A stretch of DNA of 64,000 nucleotides from positions 1-64,000 of the forward strand of contig NZ_ABCS01000033.1 in the NCBI RefSeq assembly GCF_000170895.1, read 5' to 3'. Of this stretch, positions 18,679 through 26,971 are shown in pieces. How positions within the stretch are numbered: the first letter of the stretch is position 1; every line of letters begins with the position of its first letter. Under the pieces are notes generated by a model that had not been told where the DNA came from, made no database searches, and saw only the letters and a list, made by a program, of their open reading frames with translations. Position numbers and translations under genes: made by a program. This stretch comes from Plesiocystis pacifica SIR-1 (lineage in GTDB: Bacteria; Myxococcota_A; Polyangia; Nannocystales; Nannocystaceae).

Positions 18679-19019
18679 GGAGACGACGAATCTGAAGCTC
18701 TGCCGAGGGAGGCCGAACTGCCGGTTGGTGGGCTGGTGGCGGGTCTCGCCCCGAGAGGGCGGACCGCGCGTGGGTCGCTGGATGCTGCGCGCGGGTCGCT
18801 GAGGAGGCGCGCAGTGTGGCCGTGACCAGTACGGTTCTTACCACTAGCAAGGTGTGTCGCCCAGTCCTCGATGCAGAAAAAGTGAACCCAACTCGCGTTC
18901 TGTGAAGGACACTGCGCGACCTCTCAAAAGCACGAGGCACGTCCCGCCGCCCATGAAACTGACACTGGGATCCACATGAGCGCGCATGAAAGGAGCGAGC
19001 GGTCTATGCTCCCGTCTCG
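18679..19019. other. 341-bp intergenic region with a direct repeat
   Basis: No gene is supported here. The region separates divergent genes and is less GC-rich near 18830-18960. It holds two copies of GCGCG(T/C)GGGTCGCTG at 18766-18780 and 18787-18801, 14 of 15 bases identical and 21 bp apart, i.e. two helical turns, as expected for a tandem operator. The right end carries the TATGCT box of the WGR gene. Confidence 0.45.
19005..19010 (+). promoter_or_regulatory. TATGCT -10-like box, near-leaderless
   Basis: TATGCT ends nine bases before the ATG at 19020 and no Shine-Dalgarno lies between. Transcription would start about three bases before the ATG. Confidence 0.4.
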
Positions 19020-20447
19020 ATGCCGCGCTTCGAAAGCGAGGATCGCTTCTGGGAGATCGAGCGGGAGGGGCGACGCATCCGGATCCGCTCGGGGGCCCAT
19101 GGCGAAGCGCCCGAAGAGACCGTGCGGGCCGAGCACTACCTGCCCGTCGCGCGTCGGCAGTTCGAGGCGCTGATCCGAGCCAAGCTCGAGGAGGGGTATG
19201 TCCCCGTCGAGAACCAGGGGGACTCGGAGCTCGCCTGCAGTCCAGAGCTCGAGGCGCGGCTGCTGCAGGAGCTCGATCCCGACGGCGGCGGCGACCCCTC
19301 GATCGCGTGGTCCGTGCTCGGAGACTGGCTGGGCGCACGCGGCGACGTGCGCGGTGAGTTGGTGACCGTCGACGAGACCTTGCGGCGCTTCGAGCTCGAT
19401 CCGATGGCGTCGAGCTTCGAGCGCGACCGCTTGGTCCGTCGCCGCCGCGCGCTGATCGACGAGTGGAGCCCGCGCTGGCTCGGCGACCTGTCCCAGCTGT
19501 GCGGCCCCAACCGGCCGGTCCGCCTCGATTGGGATCACGGATGGATCGCGGGGGCGCACCTGGGCACGGAGGTCGGCGACTTCGATCTCTCGGCCTGGCG
19601 CCTCGGCGCGTCGGACCTGGTCCCGGCGCTCGAGCGCCTGCTTCGTCACCCCCTCGCCGGCTTGCTGCGGACCCTCAACCTCACGCAGCTCGACCCGCGG
19701 GCCAAGGGCGACTACCAGCGCGCGCTCCGGGTGCTCGCCGAGGGGCCGCGGCCGGCCCTGTGTCGGCTGCAGCTCGGGACCCTCAAGGAGGGCGCCTGGG
19801 TCCGGGACAGCTCCGGGGTGCAGCGCAAACGAACGGTGCTCACGCGCATCGGCCCCCTCGACGATCTCGAGCGCCTGCTGCAGCTCGCCCCGCGCCTTCG
19901 AGCGTTGCGCCTGACCGGCCGACTGTTCGCGGGCCTGCCCGCCATGCCGCGGGTCCGCGCCCTCGAGCTCCACGTCCCGCGCCTGAGCGTGCGCTTGTTG
20001 TCGAGCCTGAGCGCGGGGCCGTGGACCGACCTCGAGCGCCTGTGGATCCGCTGCACGGAGGTCTACGACCCGTGGTCTCGGGAGCAAGCTGGGGACGCGA
20101 GACTGCGGGGCATCCTCAGTGGCCTGAGCGCGTCGAGCAAGCTGCGGGAGCTGTCCATCCAGGGGCCGAGCGGTCTGATCGCGCTGCTCGAGAACGTCGA
20201 CTCCCTGGCGCTGCGCGAGCTTCGGCTGCCGCGGCTGAGCGAGAACACCGCTCGCTTGCTGCTCGATGGGGCCGACGCCCTGTCGAGGATCGAGCGCATC
20301 GTCGTCGAGGACGGCGAGGTCGAGGGCAGCTGGGACGCGGTGCGTCGCCGCTTCGGCTCGAGGCTGGTCTCGGTGCGAGGGGCCTTCGCGCCCGTGGCGG
20401 AGCTGGGCGAGCGCAGCCGCTGGGATCCGCAGCACTCGTGGCGTTGA
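19020..20447 (+). CDS. WGR and TIGR02996 domain protein with leucine-rich part
   Basis: A 475-residue protein. Residues 1-80 read as a WGR domain (FWEIEREGRRIRIRSG...), normally a nucleic-acid or poly-ADP-ribose associated module. Residues 85-135 match the TIGR02996 'repeat-companion' domain (IAWSVLGDWLGARGDVRGEL; family consensus L-x-Y-A-D-W-L-E-E-x-G-D-x-R-G), found almost only in myxobacteria and planctomycetes. Residues 190-450 contain leucine-rich, LRR-like segments (LRALRLTGRLFAGLPAMPRV). Soluble, no signal peptide. The function of this architecture is unknown. A good intrinsic terminator follows at 20508-20546. Confidence 0.75.
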   Translation: MPRFESEDRFWEIEREGRRIRIRSGAHGEAPEETVRAEHYLPVARRQFEALIRAKLEEGYVPVENQGDSELACSPELEARLLQELDPDGGGDPSIAWSVLGDWLGARGDVRGELVTVDETLRRFELDPMASSFERDRLVRRRRALIDEWSPRWLGDLSQLCGPNRPVRLDWDHGWIAGAHLGTEVGDFDLSAWRLGASDLVPALERLLRHPLAGLLRTLNLTQLDPRAKGDYQRALRVLAEGPRPALCRLQLGTLKEGAWVRDSSGVQRKRTVLTRIGPLDDLERLLQLAPRLRALRLTGRLFAGLPAMPRVRALELHVPRLSVRLLSSLSAGPWTDLERLWIRCTEVYDPWSREQAGDARLRGILSGLSASSKLRELSIQGPSGLIALLENVDSLALRELRLPRLSENTARLLLDGADALSRIERIVVEDGEVEGSWDAVRRRFGSRLVSVRGAFAPVAELGERSRWDPQHSWR

Positions 20448-20507
20448 AGTCCGGCCACACACCGCAGTTGCGCAAATGCGACAGCTGTGACCTCAGCCAC
20501 CCGTGTG

Positions 20508-20546
20508 AGCCCACCTGCGGGCCTTGGTGACGTGGGGCTCTTTTTT
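20508..20546 (+). terminator. intrinsic terminator
   Basis: AGCCCAC (20508-20514) pairs with GTGGGGCT (20532-20539) with one bulged G, followed by C and six T (20541-20546). It lies after the WGR gene and 30 bp before the HMG-CoA synthase start. Confidence 0.7.
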
Positions 20547-20575
20547 GTCTCTCAAAGTCAGGGCAAATCACGGGC

Positions 20576-22108
20576 GTGAACGCTTCCGCTCGATCCAGCC
20601 GTGACCACGCCCGACCGGGCATCAGCGCCATCTCGATCTATCTGCCCCGCAACCGCGTCGACCTCGAGCGCTGGTGCGAGTGGACCGGCGCCCCCTGGGC
20701 CAAGGTCGCCGCCGTCGTCGGCCGCAGCTTCCGGGTCTGCGCCCCCGACGAGAACGTCTACACCATGGCCGCCAACGCGGCGCTCCAGCTGATCGAGGCC
20801 AACGGCATCGACCCGCGCCGGGTCGGCTACTTCGCCCTCGGCACGGAGTCCTCGACGGACAACGCCGCGGGCGCGGTGATCGTCCGCGGCATGGTCGACG
20901 AGGCCCTGCGGGTCCGCGGCCTGCCCAGCCTGGCCCGGGACTGCGAGGTGCCCGAGTTCAAGCACGCCTGCCTCGGGGGCGTCTACGCCATGAAGTCGGC
21001 GGCGCGCTACCTGGCCTGCGAGGGCCGCGAGCGCGTGGCCATCGTGGTCAGCTCGGACATCGCCGCCTACCGCCGGGGCAGCACCGGCGAGCAGACCCAG
21101 GGCGCCGGCGCGGTCGCCTTTGCGATGGAGGCCGAGCCCAAGCTGCTCGCCCTCGACCTCGACCGCGCGGGCTCGGCCTCGAGCTACCGCGGCTACGACT
21201 TCCGCAAGCCCTTCGCGCGCCACTTCATGGCCGACTACCGCGGCGAGGAGCAGACGCCCCGGGACTTCCCCGTGTTCAACGGCAAGTACTCGACGCTGTG
21301 CTACGTCGACGAGGTCATCGCGGCCCTCGACGCGATGTTCGGGCGCCAGGGCCTCGACGGCGATCGCCGGTCCTACTACGAGTCCCTCGCCGGGATCTTC
21401 TTCCACCGCCCCTACCACCACCTGCCGAGCACGGCCCTGGCGACGGCGCTGACCTGGGACCTGGCCCGGCAGGCGGCGGGCAGCGGGGGCGAGGCGCGGG
21501 CCCAGCTCGCCGCGCTGTGCGAGCAGGCCGGGGTGTCCGCCGAGGACGTCCTCGCCCAGGTCGACCGCCGGGCCGGCGAGGGCTTCGACCTGTGGGCCGA
21601 GGCGCGGGCGCAGGGGGCCGACCACGATCCCTTCGCCGCGGTCAACCACCTCGCCAAGCTGTTCCGCAAGCAGGCCTGGTACCGCAACTTCAGCGCCAAC
21701 AAGCTGGGCCTCGGCGCCGAGCGGGTCCGCCAGTGCGGGAACCTCTACACCGCCTCGCTCCCGGCGTGGATCGCCGCGGGCTTCGACGACGCCTGCCGCC
21801 GCGAGGCCGCCGACGCGTCGATCCAGGCCGGCAGCGAGATCCTGCTCATCGGCTACGGCAGCGGCGACGCGGCCGAGGCCATCCCCGCCACGGTCATGCC
21901 GACCTGGCGCGAGGCCGCCGCGACCATCGGCTTCGAGGCGGCCCTGGCCAACGCCAACGACCTCGACCGCGAGCAGTACGAGGCGCTCCACGACGGGCGG
22001 GCCGTGGACGGCCTGGCGTCGACGCAGGGCTTCGTGATCCGCGAGGTCGGCAGCAAGGACCGCCCGGACTTCGCGGACATCGGCATGGAGTACTACGACT
22101 TCGTCTGA
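20576..22108 (+). CDS. mvaS: hydroxymethylglutaryl-CoA synthase
   Basis: A 510-residue HMG-CoA synthase: acetyl-CoA plus acetoacetyl-CoA to HMG-CoA, the entry to the mevalonate pathway. The catalytic triad is visible: Glu91 in GTESSTDN, Cys132 in KHACLGG, His277 in FFHRPYHHLP. It is longer than the usual bacterial enzyme (about 390-420 residues), the extra length lying between residues 290 and 370. Myxobacteria make isoprenoids by the mevalonate route and also use HMG-CoA to make isovaleryl-CoA, so either role fits; no other mevalonate gene is in the window. The start is a GTG 30 bp after a terminator. Stand-alone gene with its own promoter. Confidence 0.88.
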   Translation: MNASARSSRDHARPGISAISIYLPRNRVDLERWCEWTGAPWAKVAAVVGRSFRVCAPDENVYTMAANAALQLIEANGIDPRRVGYFALGTESSTDNAAGAVIVRGMVDEALRVRGLPSLARDCEVPEFKHACLGGVYAMKSAARYLACEGRERVAIVVSSDIAAYRRGSTGEQTQGAGAVAFAMEAEPKLLALDLDRAGSASSYRGYDFRKPFARHFMADYRGEEQTPRDFPVFNGKYSTLCYVDEVIAALDAMFGRQGLDGDRRSYYESLAGIFFHRPYHHLPSTALATALTWDLARQAAGSGGEARAQLAALCEQAGVSAEDVLAQVDRRAGEGFDLWAEARAQGADHDPFAAVNHLAKLFRKQAWYRNFSANKLGLGAERVRQCGNLYTASLPAWIAAGFDDACRREAADASIQAGSEILLIGYGSGDAAEAIPATVMPTWREAAATIGFEAALANANDLDREQYEALHDGRAVDGLASTQGFVIREVGSKDRPDFADIGMEYYDFV

Positions 22109-22225
22109 AGGCTGCCTTGCCCCCCTCCTCCGAGTGGGGCGTCTGCGCTGAGGGGGTCTGTCAAAACGCAGGCCCAGGGGCGCTCTCGAACACCCGGGCC
22201 GAGTCGACGCCGACTGTTGCGCCCA

Positions 22226-22270
22226 GCCCAAGAAGTTGGGCATCGGAGCCTCGTGGGGGTGCGGTAAGCT
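22226..22270 (+). promoter_or_regulatory. hairpin and TAAGCT box before the hybrid kinase
   Basis: A perfect hairpin GCCCAA-GAAG-TTGGGC (22226-22241) is followed by TAAGCT (22265-22270), which ends exactly six bases before the GTG at 22277. No Shine-Dalgarno is present, so the transcript is probably leaderless; the hairpin could be an operator or the end of upstream transcription. Confidence 0.45.
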
Positions 22271-22276
22271 CGCGGG

Positions 22277-25183
22277 GTGGGTGATGTCTCGAGCAGCGAT
22301 CCAGGCTCGCCCAAGGCCTCTGCGCCCGTGCTGCGGGGGACGCTGGCGAGCCGGGTGCTGTCACGAATCGCGGTGTTCGCGAGTATCGTCATCGCGCTCT
22401 CTACACTCGTCGCATACGCATTGGTCTCCGCTCGGCTCGAGCGCGAATCACTCGAGACCATCGAGAACTACGCGCTCGAGCGTGGCCGCCACGAGCAGGA
22501 GCTGTTCGTTCAGACCGAGGCGATCCAGGCCCAGCTCGCGGCCGAGTTCGAGGCCGCGCTGGCGCGTCGCGGGGAAGGGGCCGGGCCCGAATTCACGGAG
22601 CGCTTCTTCGAGGACGAGCGCGGCGTCACCCGCAACCGCGCGTCGACCTTCGGGGACCCTGGCCGCGCGCAGCTGTGGGCGCGCCGCGGGGTCGAGCTCG
22701 ACCCCGAGCTCCAGCGCGAGCTGCTCGTCGGCCACGACCTCGTCCAGCGCTACGGCCCCGGCCTGAGCCTGCGCTCTCTCAACATCTACGTGGTGAACTC
22801 GGCCAACGCCATCACCTACTACTGGCCGAGCGCGGCCGACTGGGCGACGGGCGTCGACCCCGACCTCGACCTCCACGACGAAGAGTTCTTCGCCGTCGGC
22901 ACGCCCGCGCGCGACCCCAGCCGCGAGCCCGCCTGGACCCGGATGTACCGCGATCACTACGGGCCGTGGATGGTCTCGTGCGAGACGCCGATCGACATCG
23001 GCGGTCGCCACGTGGCCAACGTCGGCATGGACATCACCCTCGACGAGCTCGTCGAGAGCAGCGTCAACGAGACCCTGCCAGGGACCCACAACTTGATCAT
23101 TCGCGAGGACGGGCGGCTGATCATGGGCCCCGAGCTCTACGCCGACCACGGCGACGCGAGCCTGGACATCGAGATCCGCGCGAGCGAGCACCCGGGTCTG
23201 GCGGAGACGCTGCGCCTGGCTCGGTCGCTCGGGCCGGGGGAACACCTCGCGTTCAACGCGGTCACCGACGAGTACCTGGCGATCACGCGGATCGCCGGGC
23301 CTGGGTGGTTCCTCATCGTCGTGCTGCCCGGCGATCTGGTCCGCGCGCGGGCCTCGGGTCCGACCAAGATCGTGCTCGCGCTCGGGGTGGTCTCGCTCTT
23401 GTTCGAGTTCTTGCTGGTGTTCCTGGTCTTGCGCCGCAACGTCGGAGATCCGCTCGCCGAGTTGACGGCGGCGAGCGAGGCCCTCGCGCGGGGCGAGCGG
23501 GACGCCCCGCTGCCGACCCGGCGCGACGACGAACTCGGGGACCTCGCGGCCGCCTTCGGCCGGATGCGCGATACGGTCGAGCTCAAGACCCACGAGCTCG
23601 TGGCCGAGGTCGAGGCCCGGCGCGAGGGCGAGGCCCTGCTCCAAGCGATCCTCGATCACACCCCCGCGGTCATCTTCATCAAGGATCTCGAGGGCCGCTA
23701 CCTGCTGACCAACCGACGCTGGCACGAGCTGTTCGGCAACCGCCCCGAGCTCGAAGGCCTGAGCGACGTCGACTTCCTCCCGCCTGCGGTCGCCGAGAGG
23801 ATGCAGGCCAACGACAGGGAGGTGCTGCTCGCTGGCGAGCCGATGCAGTTCGAGGAGCGGGTCGTCTCGGACGCAGGGGAGGGCACCTACATCACCGTGA
23901 AGTTTCCCTTGCCCAGCCCCACCGGCGAGCTCGGGGCGCTGTGCGGGATTGCGACCGACATCAGCGCGCGGATCGAGCTCGAAGATCAGCTCCGCCACTC
24001 GCAGAAGATGGACGCCCTCGGCCAGCTCGCGGGCGGCGTGGCGCACGACTTCAACAACCTGCTGACCGTCATCTTCGGTCAGTCCGAGCTGCTGGTGGCC
24101 GAGCTCGAGGGCAACGCCGAAGCCCAGGAAGACCTCGGCGTGGTGCTCGAGGCGGCCGAGCGCGCGCGGTGGTTGACCGGCCAGCTGCTCGCGTTCTCTC
24201 GCCGCGAGCTCTACAACGCCGAGGTCTTCGATCTTCGCGAGGTCGTCGAGCAGTCGCGCTCGCTGCTGCGTCGGCTGCTGAGCGAGGACATCGAGATCGC
24301 GCTGAGCGAAGACGGTGACGACGGGGAGCCCCTGATGATCCGAGCCGATCGCGGTCAGGTCGAGCAGCTGCTGCTCAACCTCGCGACCAACGCCCGCGAC
24401 GCCATGCCCGAGGGCGGGCGGCTGGGGCTCGCGCTCCGCCGGATCGTGCTCGACGCCGACGACGAGCGGGGCCTGGCCCTCGCCCCGGGCCCCCACGTCC
24501 TGCTCTCGGTCAGCGACACGGGCGTGGGCATGGACGAGGCGACCCGGGCCCGGGCCATGGAGCCCTTCTTCACGACCAAGGCCGCGGGGCGCGGCACGGG
24601 CCTGGGGCTGGCGATCGTCTATGGCGTCGCCAAGCAGACCGGCGGGGTGATCGACATCGACAGCGCGCTGGGGGTCGGGACGCGCATCGACGTCTACCTG
24701 CCCGAAGCCAAGGGCGCGGCCAAGCCGCGCGTCGAGGCCAGCGATGAGCTCGAGGGGGCCCGGCCCGGTGAGACCGTGCTCGTGCTCGAGGACTCGGAGG
24801 TCGTCGGCCGGGTGACCGCGCGCAGCCTCGAGAACTTTGGCTACACCGTGCTGCTGGCCAGCGACGGGCGGCAGGCCCTCGAGCGGGTCCGCGCGTACCC
24901 GGGCACGATCGACCTGCTGCTGTCCGACATCTTGATGCCCGGGCTCTCGGGCCCCGACGCCGCGGCCGAGCTTCGCAAGCTTCGACCCGAGCTCGCCGTG
25001 CTCTACATGACCGGCCACATCGACGACGAGCGCGTCAGCATCGAGGCCCTCGGTGCGGACGCCGAGATCTTGCCCAAGCCCTTTCGCCAGGCCGAGCTCG
25101 CCGCCCGCGTCCGTGCTGCGCTCGACGGCAAGGCGGGCAAGGCGGGCCGCGGCGCCCAGGCTGGGCGTAGCGAGTCGGTGTAA
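22277..25183 (+). CDS. membrane hybrid histidine kinase (Cache-HAMP-PAS-HK-REC)
   Basis: A 968-residue sensor. Membrane segments lie near residues 30-50 and 365-388, enclosing a periplasmic Cache-type sensor domain (about 50-360). A HAMP follows (390-445), then a PAS domain (about 455-565; [20 protein letters not shown]), a HisKA domain with phospho-acceptor His590 in [11 protein letters not shown], a HATPase domain (N-box [12 protein letters not shown]-boxes DTGVGMDE and [10 protein letters not shown]), and a receiver with Asp884 in LLSDILMPG. The class autophosphorylates and passes phosphate to its own receiver; the output partner is not adjacent. The GTG start is fixed by the TAAGCT box. 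Ligand unknown. Confidence 0.9.
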   Translation: MGDVSSSDPGSPKASAPVLRGTLASRVLSRIAVFASIVIALSTLVAYALVSARLERESLETIENYALERGRHEQELFVQTEAIQAQLAAEFEAALARRGEGAGPEFTERFFEDERGVTRNRASTFGDPGRAQLWARRGVELDPELQRELLVGHDLVQRYGPGLSLRSLNIYVVNSANAITYYWPSAADWATGVDPDLDLHDEEFFAVGTPARDPSREPAWTRMYRDHYGPWMVSCETPIDIGGRHVANVGMDITLDELVESSVNETLPGTHNLIIREDGRLIMGPELYADHGDASLDIEIRASEHPGLAETLRLARSLGPGEHLAFNAVTDEYLAITRIAGPGWFLIVVLPGDLVRARASGPTKIVLALGVVSLLFEFLLVFLVLRRNVGDPLAELTAASEALARGERDAPLPTRRDDELGDLAAAFGRMRDTVELKTHELVAEVEARREGEALLQAILDHTPAVIFIKDLEGRYLLTNRRWHELFGNRPELEGLSDVDFLPPAVAERMQANDREVLLAGEPMQFEERVVSDAGEGTYITVKFPLPSPTGELGALCGIATDISARIELEDQLRHSQKMDALGQLAGGVAHDFNNLLTVIFGQSELLVAELEGNAEAQEDLGVVLEAAERARWLTGQLLAFSRRELYNAEVFDLREVVEQSRSLLRRLLSEDIEIALSEDGDDGEPLMIRADRGQVEQLLLNLATNARDAMPEGGRLGLALRRIVLDADDERGLALAPGPHVLLSVSDTGVGMDEATRARAMEPFFTTKAAGRGTGLGLAIVYGVAKQTGGVIDIDSALGVGTRIDVYLPEAKGAAKPRVEASDELEGARPGETVLVLEDSEVVGRVTARSLENFGYTVLLASDGRQALERVRAYPGTIDLLLSDILMPGLSGPDAAAELRKLRPELAVLYMTGHIDDERVSIEALGADAEILPKPFRQAELAARVRAALDGKAGKAGRGAQAGRSESV

Positions 25184-25194
25184 GTCCCTCGGAG

Positions 25195-25570
25195 ATGGAC
25201 CGAGGTCGCGTGGCGGTGCTCGCCCTCGGGATGCTGGCGCTCGGGGCCGTCGCGGCGCGAGTCGTGACCCGACCGGGCGGGGACGGGCGCGCGCTCGAGC
25301 CAGCGCGAGCCGCGAGCGCGCTCGTCCGCGTCGCGCCGCGGGGCGGTGGCGATCCACGTGCCCGCGGACTTCGGCCCCATGCCCGCGATGCTCCGCGAGC
25401 GCGTCGCCAGCGCGGCCCGCATCGCCGATCCCGGGGCCTACCCGCTGGTCTACGGGCGCATGGCCGAGGACGGCAGCTGCCTGTGCTCGTGGGACGCGCG
25501 CGAGGCCGTCGAGCGCACGTGCTCGCTGCCGGCCGTGGGCGTCGCAGGCGAGGCGGCCCGGGCGAGGTGA
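25195..25570 (+). pseudogene. small signal-anchored protein, apparent +1 frameshift
   Basis: The ATG at 25195, 11 bp after the kinase stop, opens a typical signal-anchor (VAVLALGMLALGAVAARVV), but about residue 50 this frame turns Arg/Gly-rich while the next frame becomes protein-like (HVPADFGPMPAMLRERVASA) and ends at a stop at 25570. Dropping one G from the GGGG near 25340 joins both into one protein of about 124 residues with a C-terminal domain holding CLCSW and ERTC. I infer one gene with a single-base insertion, from decay or sequence error. The alternative is a separate 74-residue protein from the GTG at 25346. Function unknown; position suggests co-transcription with the kinase. Confidence 0.45.
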
Positions 25571-25602
25571 TCGAAGCGCGGGCTCCGTGGCACACTCGGA
25601 TC

Positions 25603-26073
25603 GTGAGGTCGATGATCGCAACCAGCTGTGCCTGTTCGCTCCTCGCGCTGGGCCTCCTCGCCTGCGACTCCGAGGCAGACGAGTCGGCGCTCAGCGACGA
25701 CGGAGACGTCGAGGCGGACTGCTCCAAGATCTACGTCGACCCCATGCCGGAGATGGGCCCGGGCGACCACTACCGGCTCATCGTCGAGGTCTACGCCTAC
25801 CCCAAGGGGGACGTGCACGGCGGCCGCGCGGAGATCGACTGGTTTTACCTCGACGCCTTCGACGGGGTGAACTGCTACGACCTCGACGACGCGGCCTGGC
25901 CGTCCACGGGTCCGAATTCCTTCGACTGGTCCTTCGTCCTCGACGCCTACATCCGGGATACGAACACCAACGAGCTGCTCGACGGCTACTTCCAGAAGAT
26001 CTGCCCGCTGAGCGAGGACTGCCAGCCGGAGGACTTCGACCCGCCGCCGGACATCGACCTGGGCGGGGGTTAG
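25603..26073 (+). CDS. small lipoprotein of unknown function
   Basis: A 156-residue lipoprotein: MIATSCACSLLALGLLAC gives a signal peptide with an LLAC lipobox, followed by an acidic linker and a compact domain with four further cysteines (DCSK, VNCYD, KICP, EDCQ), so probably disulfide-bonded in the periplasm. The fold is not recognised. The GTG at 25603 is taken as start because CACACT ends exactly six bases before it; the ATG at 25612 is the alternative. It ends tail-to-tail, overlapping by four bases, with another small lipoprotein gene on the minus strand. Confidence 0.7.
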   Translation: MRSMIATSCACSLLALGLLACDSEADESALSDDGDVEADCSKIYVDPMPEMGPGDHYRLIVEVYAYPKGDVHGGRAEIDWFYLDAFDGVNCYDLDDAAWPSTGPNSFDWSFVLDAYIRDTNTNELLDGYFQKICPLSEDCQPEDFDPPPDIDLGGG

Positions 26074-26384
26074 CGGCTCGACCGGGGCTTGGGCAGGGGC
26101 GGCCCCTCGCCGCCGTTGTCGAGGAGGTCGCGGCACTTCTCGTAGTCCTCGGGCGGGAGCCCCTCGCACAGCCCGGCGAGGCTGCGCTCTTCTTTGGTCG
26201 CGCTCTGGTTGAAGCTGGTCACGCCCTTGGGCGGCTCGGCGATGGGGGCGTAGGTGTCCGCCGCGCCCGCGCTCGCGCCAGGTAAGGGCAGCTGGGGCCC
26301 GAGGTCGCAGGCCGTGCCCAGCAAAGCGAGGGCGAAGGCGAGGGCCAGGGCGGGGCCGGGGCGGTGGAGGAGGTGCTCGGTCAT
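26070..26384 (-). CDS. small lipoprotein, tandem paralogue 2
   Basis: A 104-residue lipoprotein with signal peptide and LGTAC lipobox (Cys26), a short linker, and a C-terminal segment LCEGLPPEDYEKCRDLLDNG. The last segment closely resembles VCAGLPPAQEKECRARLDNG in the gene just upstream, so the two are diverged tandem duplicates. The conserved core has two cysteines 12 residues apart, suggesting a disulfide-closed helical hairpin. A GGAG six bases before the ATG supports the start. Function unknown; probably in an operon with its paralogue, 38 bp apart. Confidence 0.7.
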   Translation of the reverse strand: MTEHLLHRPGPALALAFALALLGTACDLGPQLPLPGASAGAADTYAPIAEPPKGVTSFNQSATKEERSLAGLCEGLPPEDYEKCRDLLDNGGEGPPLPKPRSSR

Positions 26385-26421
26385 GGGTCTCCGTGGTGCG
26401 GGCGACGAGCGCTCGCGCGGC

Positions 26422-26772
26422 TCAGTTCGACGGCGCCATCAGGGTGAAGCGGATCGGTCCGGGCCCGTTGTCGAGGCGGGCGCGGCACTCTTTTTCTTGG
26501 GCGGGGGGCAGGCCCGCGCACACGTCGGCGTAGCCCTTGTCGCCCCACAGCCCGCCGCCTCCGCCCCCGCCGGTCGCGGCGTGGGGGCTGTCGTCGAGGA
26601 CCAGCGCGGTGCCGACGCTGCCGCTGGGGTTGGCCAGGTCGCTCGACGAGAGGCTGGGCGTCGAGCCCACGCCGTGCACGCTGAAGTCGCAAGCGGTGGT
26701 CAGCAAGGGGAGGGCGACCACGCTGGCGAGGGCGAGGAGGCGGGCGAAGGGGGCGGTCATCTCGGGCTTCAT
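26422..26772 (-). CDS. small lipoprotein, tandem paralogue 1
   Basis: A 116-residue lipoprotein. The ATG at 26772 starts a signal peptide (ARLLALASVVALPLLTTAC, lipobox LTTAC); a longer in-frame start further up would add a Pro-rich tail and hide it. After the Cys come a Ser-rich linker, a run of seven or so glycines, and the core VCAGLPPAQEKECRARLDNG shared with the downstream gene. Function unknown; the pair may be a family confined to this group of bacteria. Upstream lies the terminator of the TPR-kinase gene. Confidence 0.7.
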   Translation of the reverse strand: MKPEMTAPFARLLALASVVALPLLTTACDFSVHGVGSTPSLSSSDLANPSGSVGTALVLDDSPHAATGGGGGGGLWGDKGYADVCAGLPPAQEKECRARLDNGPGPIRFTLMAPSN

Positions 26773-26918
26773 GGCGATCGTCTCTCGGGCTTGGAGGCAG
26801 GCTGGAGAGCGCCCCGGGTCTGGGGTCCTCGTCGTGCTCGGAGCCCGCGGCGGGGGTCCGGGCGCTCGCGCCTTCATGAGACCTAGTCGCCGCCGATCGC
26901 CGAATGATTGGCCGCAGA

Positions 26919-26947
26919 ACAAATAAAACTCGCCGGATTCGGCGAGT
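26919..26947 (-). terminator. intrinsic terminator of the TPR-kinase gene
   Basis: On the minus strand ACTCGCCG-AATC-CGGCGAGT (26947 to 26928), a perfect 8-bp stem, is followed by TTTATTTGT. It lies 25 bp after the stop of the kinase gene ending at 26972. Confidence 0.85.
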
Positions 26948-26971
26948 CTTGGCGCGGGAGACTCGCTCCGC

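Noticed and set aside
18142-18825. Plus-strand ORF of 227 codons opposite the hypothetical gene at 18133-18678
   Set aside because: Arg/Gly/Asp-rich shadow composition; it runs through the direct-repeat region and has no promoter-like box.
20461-20530. Cys-containing peptide frame (KCDSCDLSHPCEPTCGPW) ahead of the HMG-CoA synthase gene
   Set aside because: No start codon or ribosome site of its own, and it overlaps the intrinsic terminator at 20508-20546.
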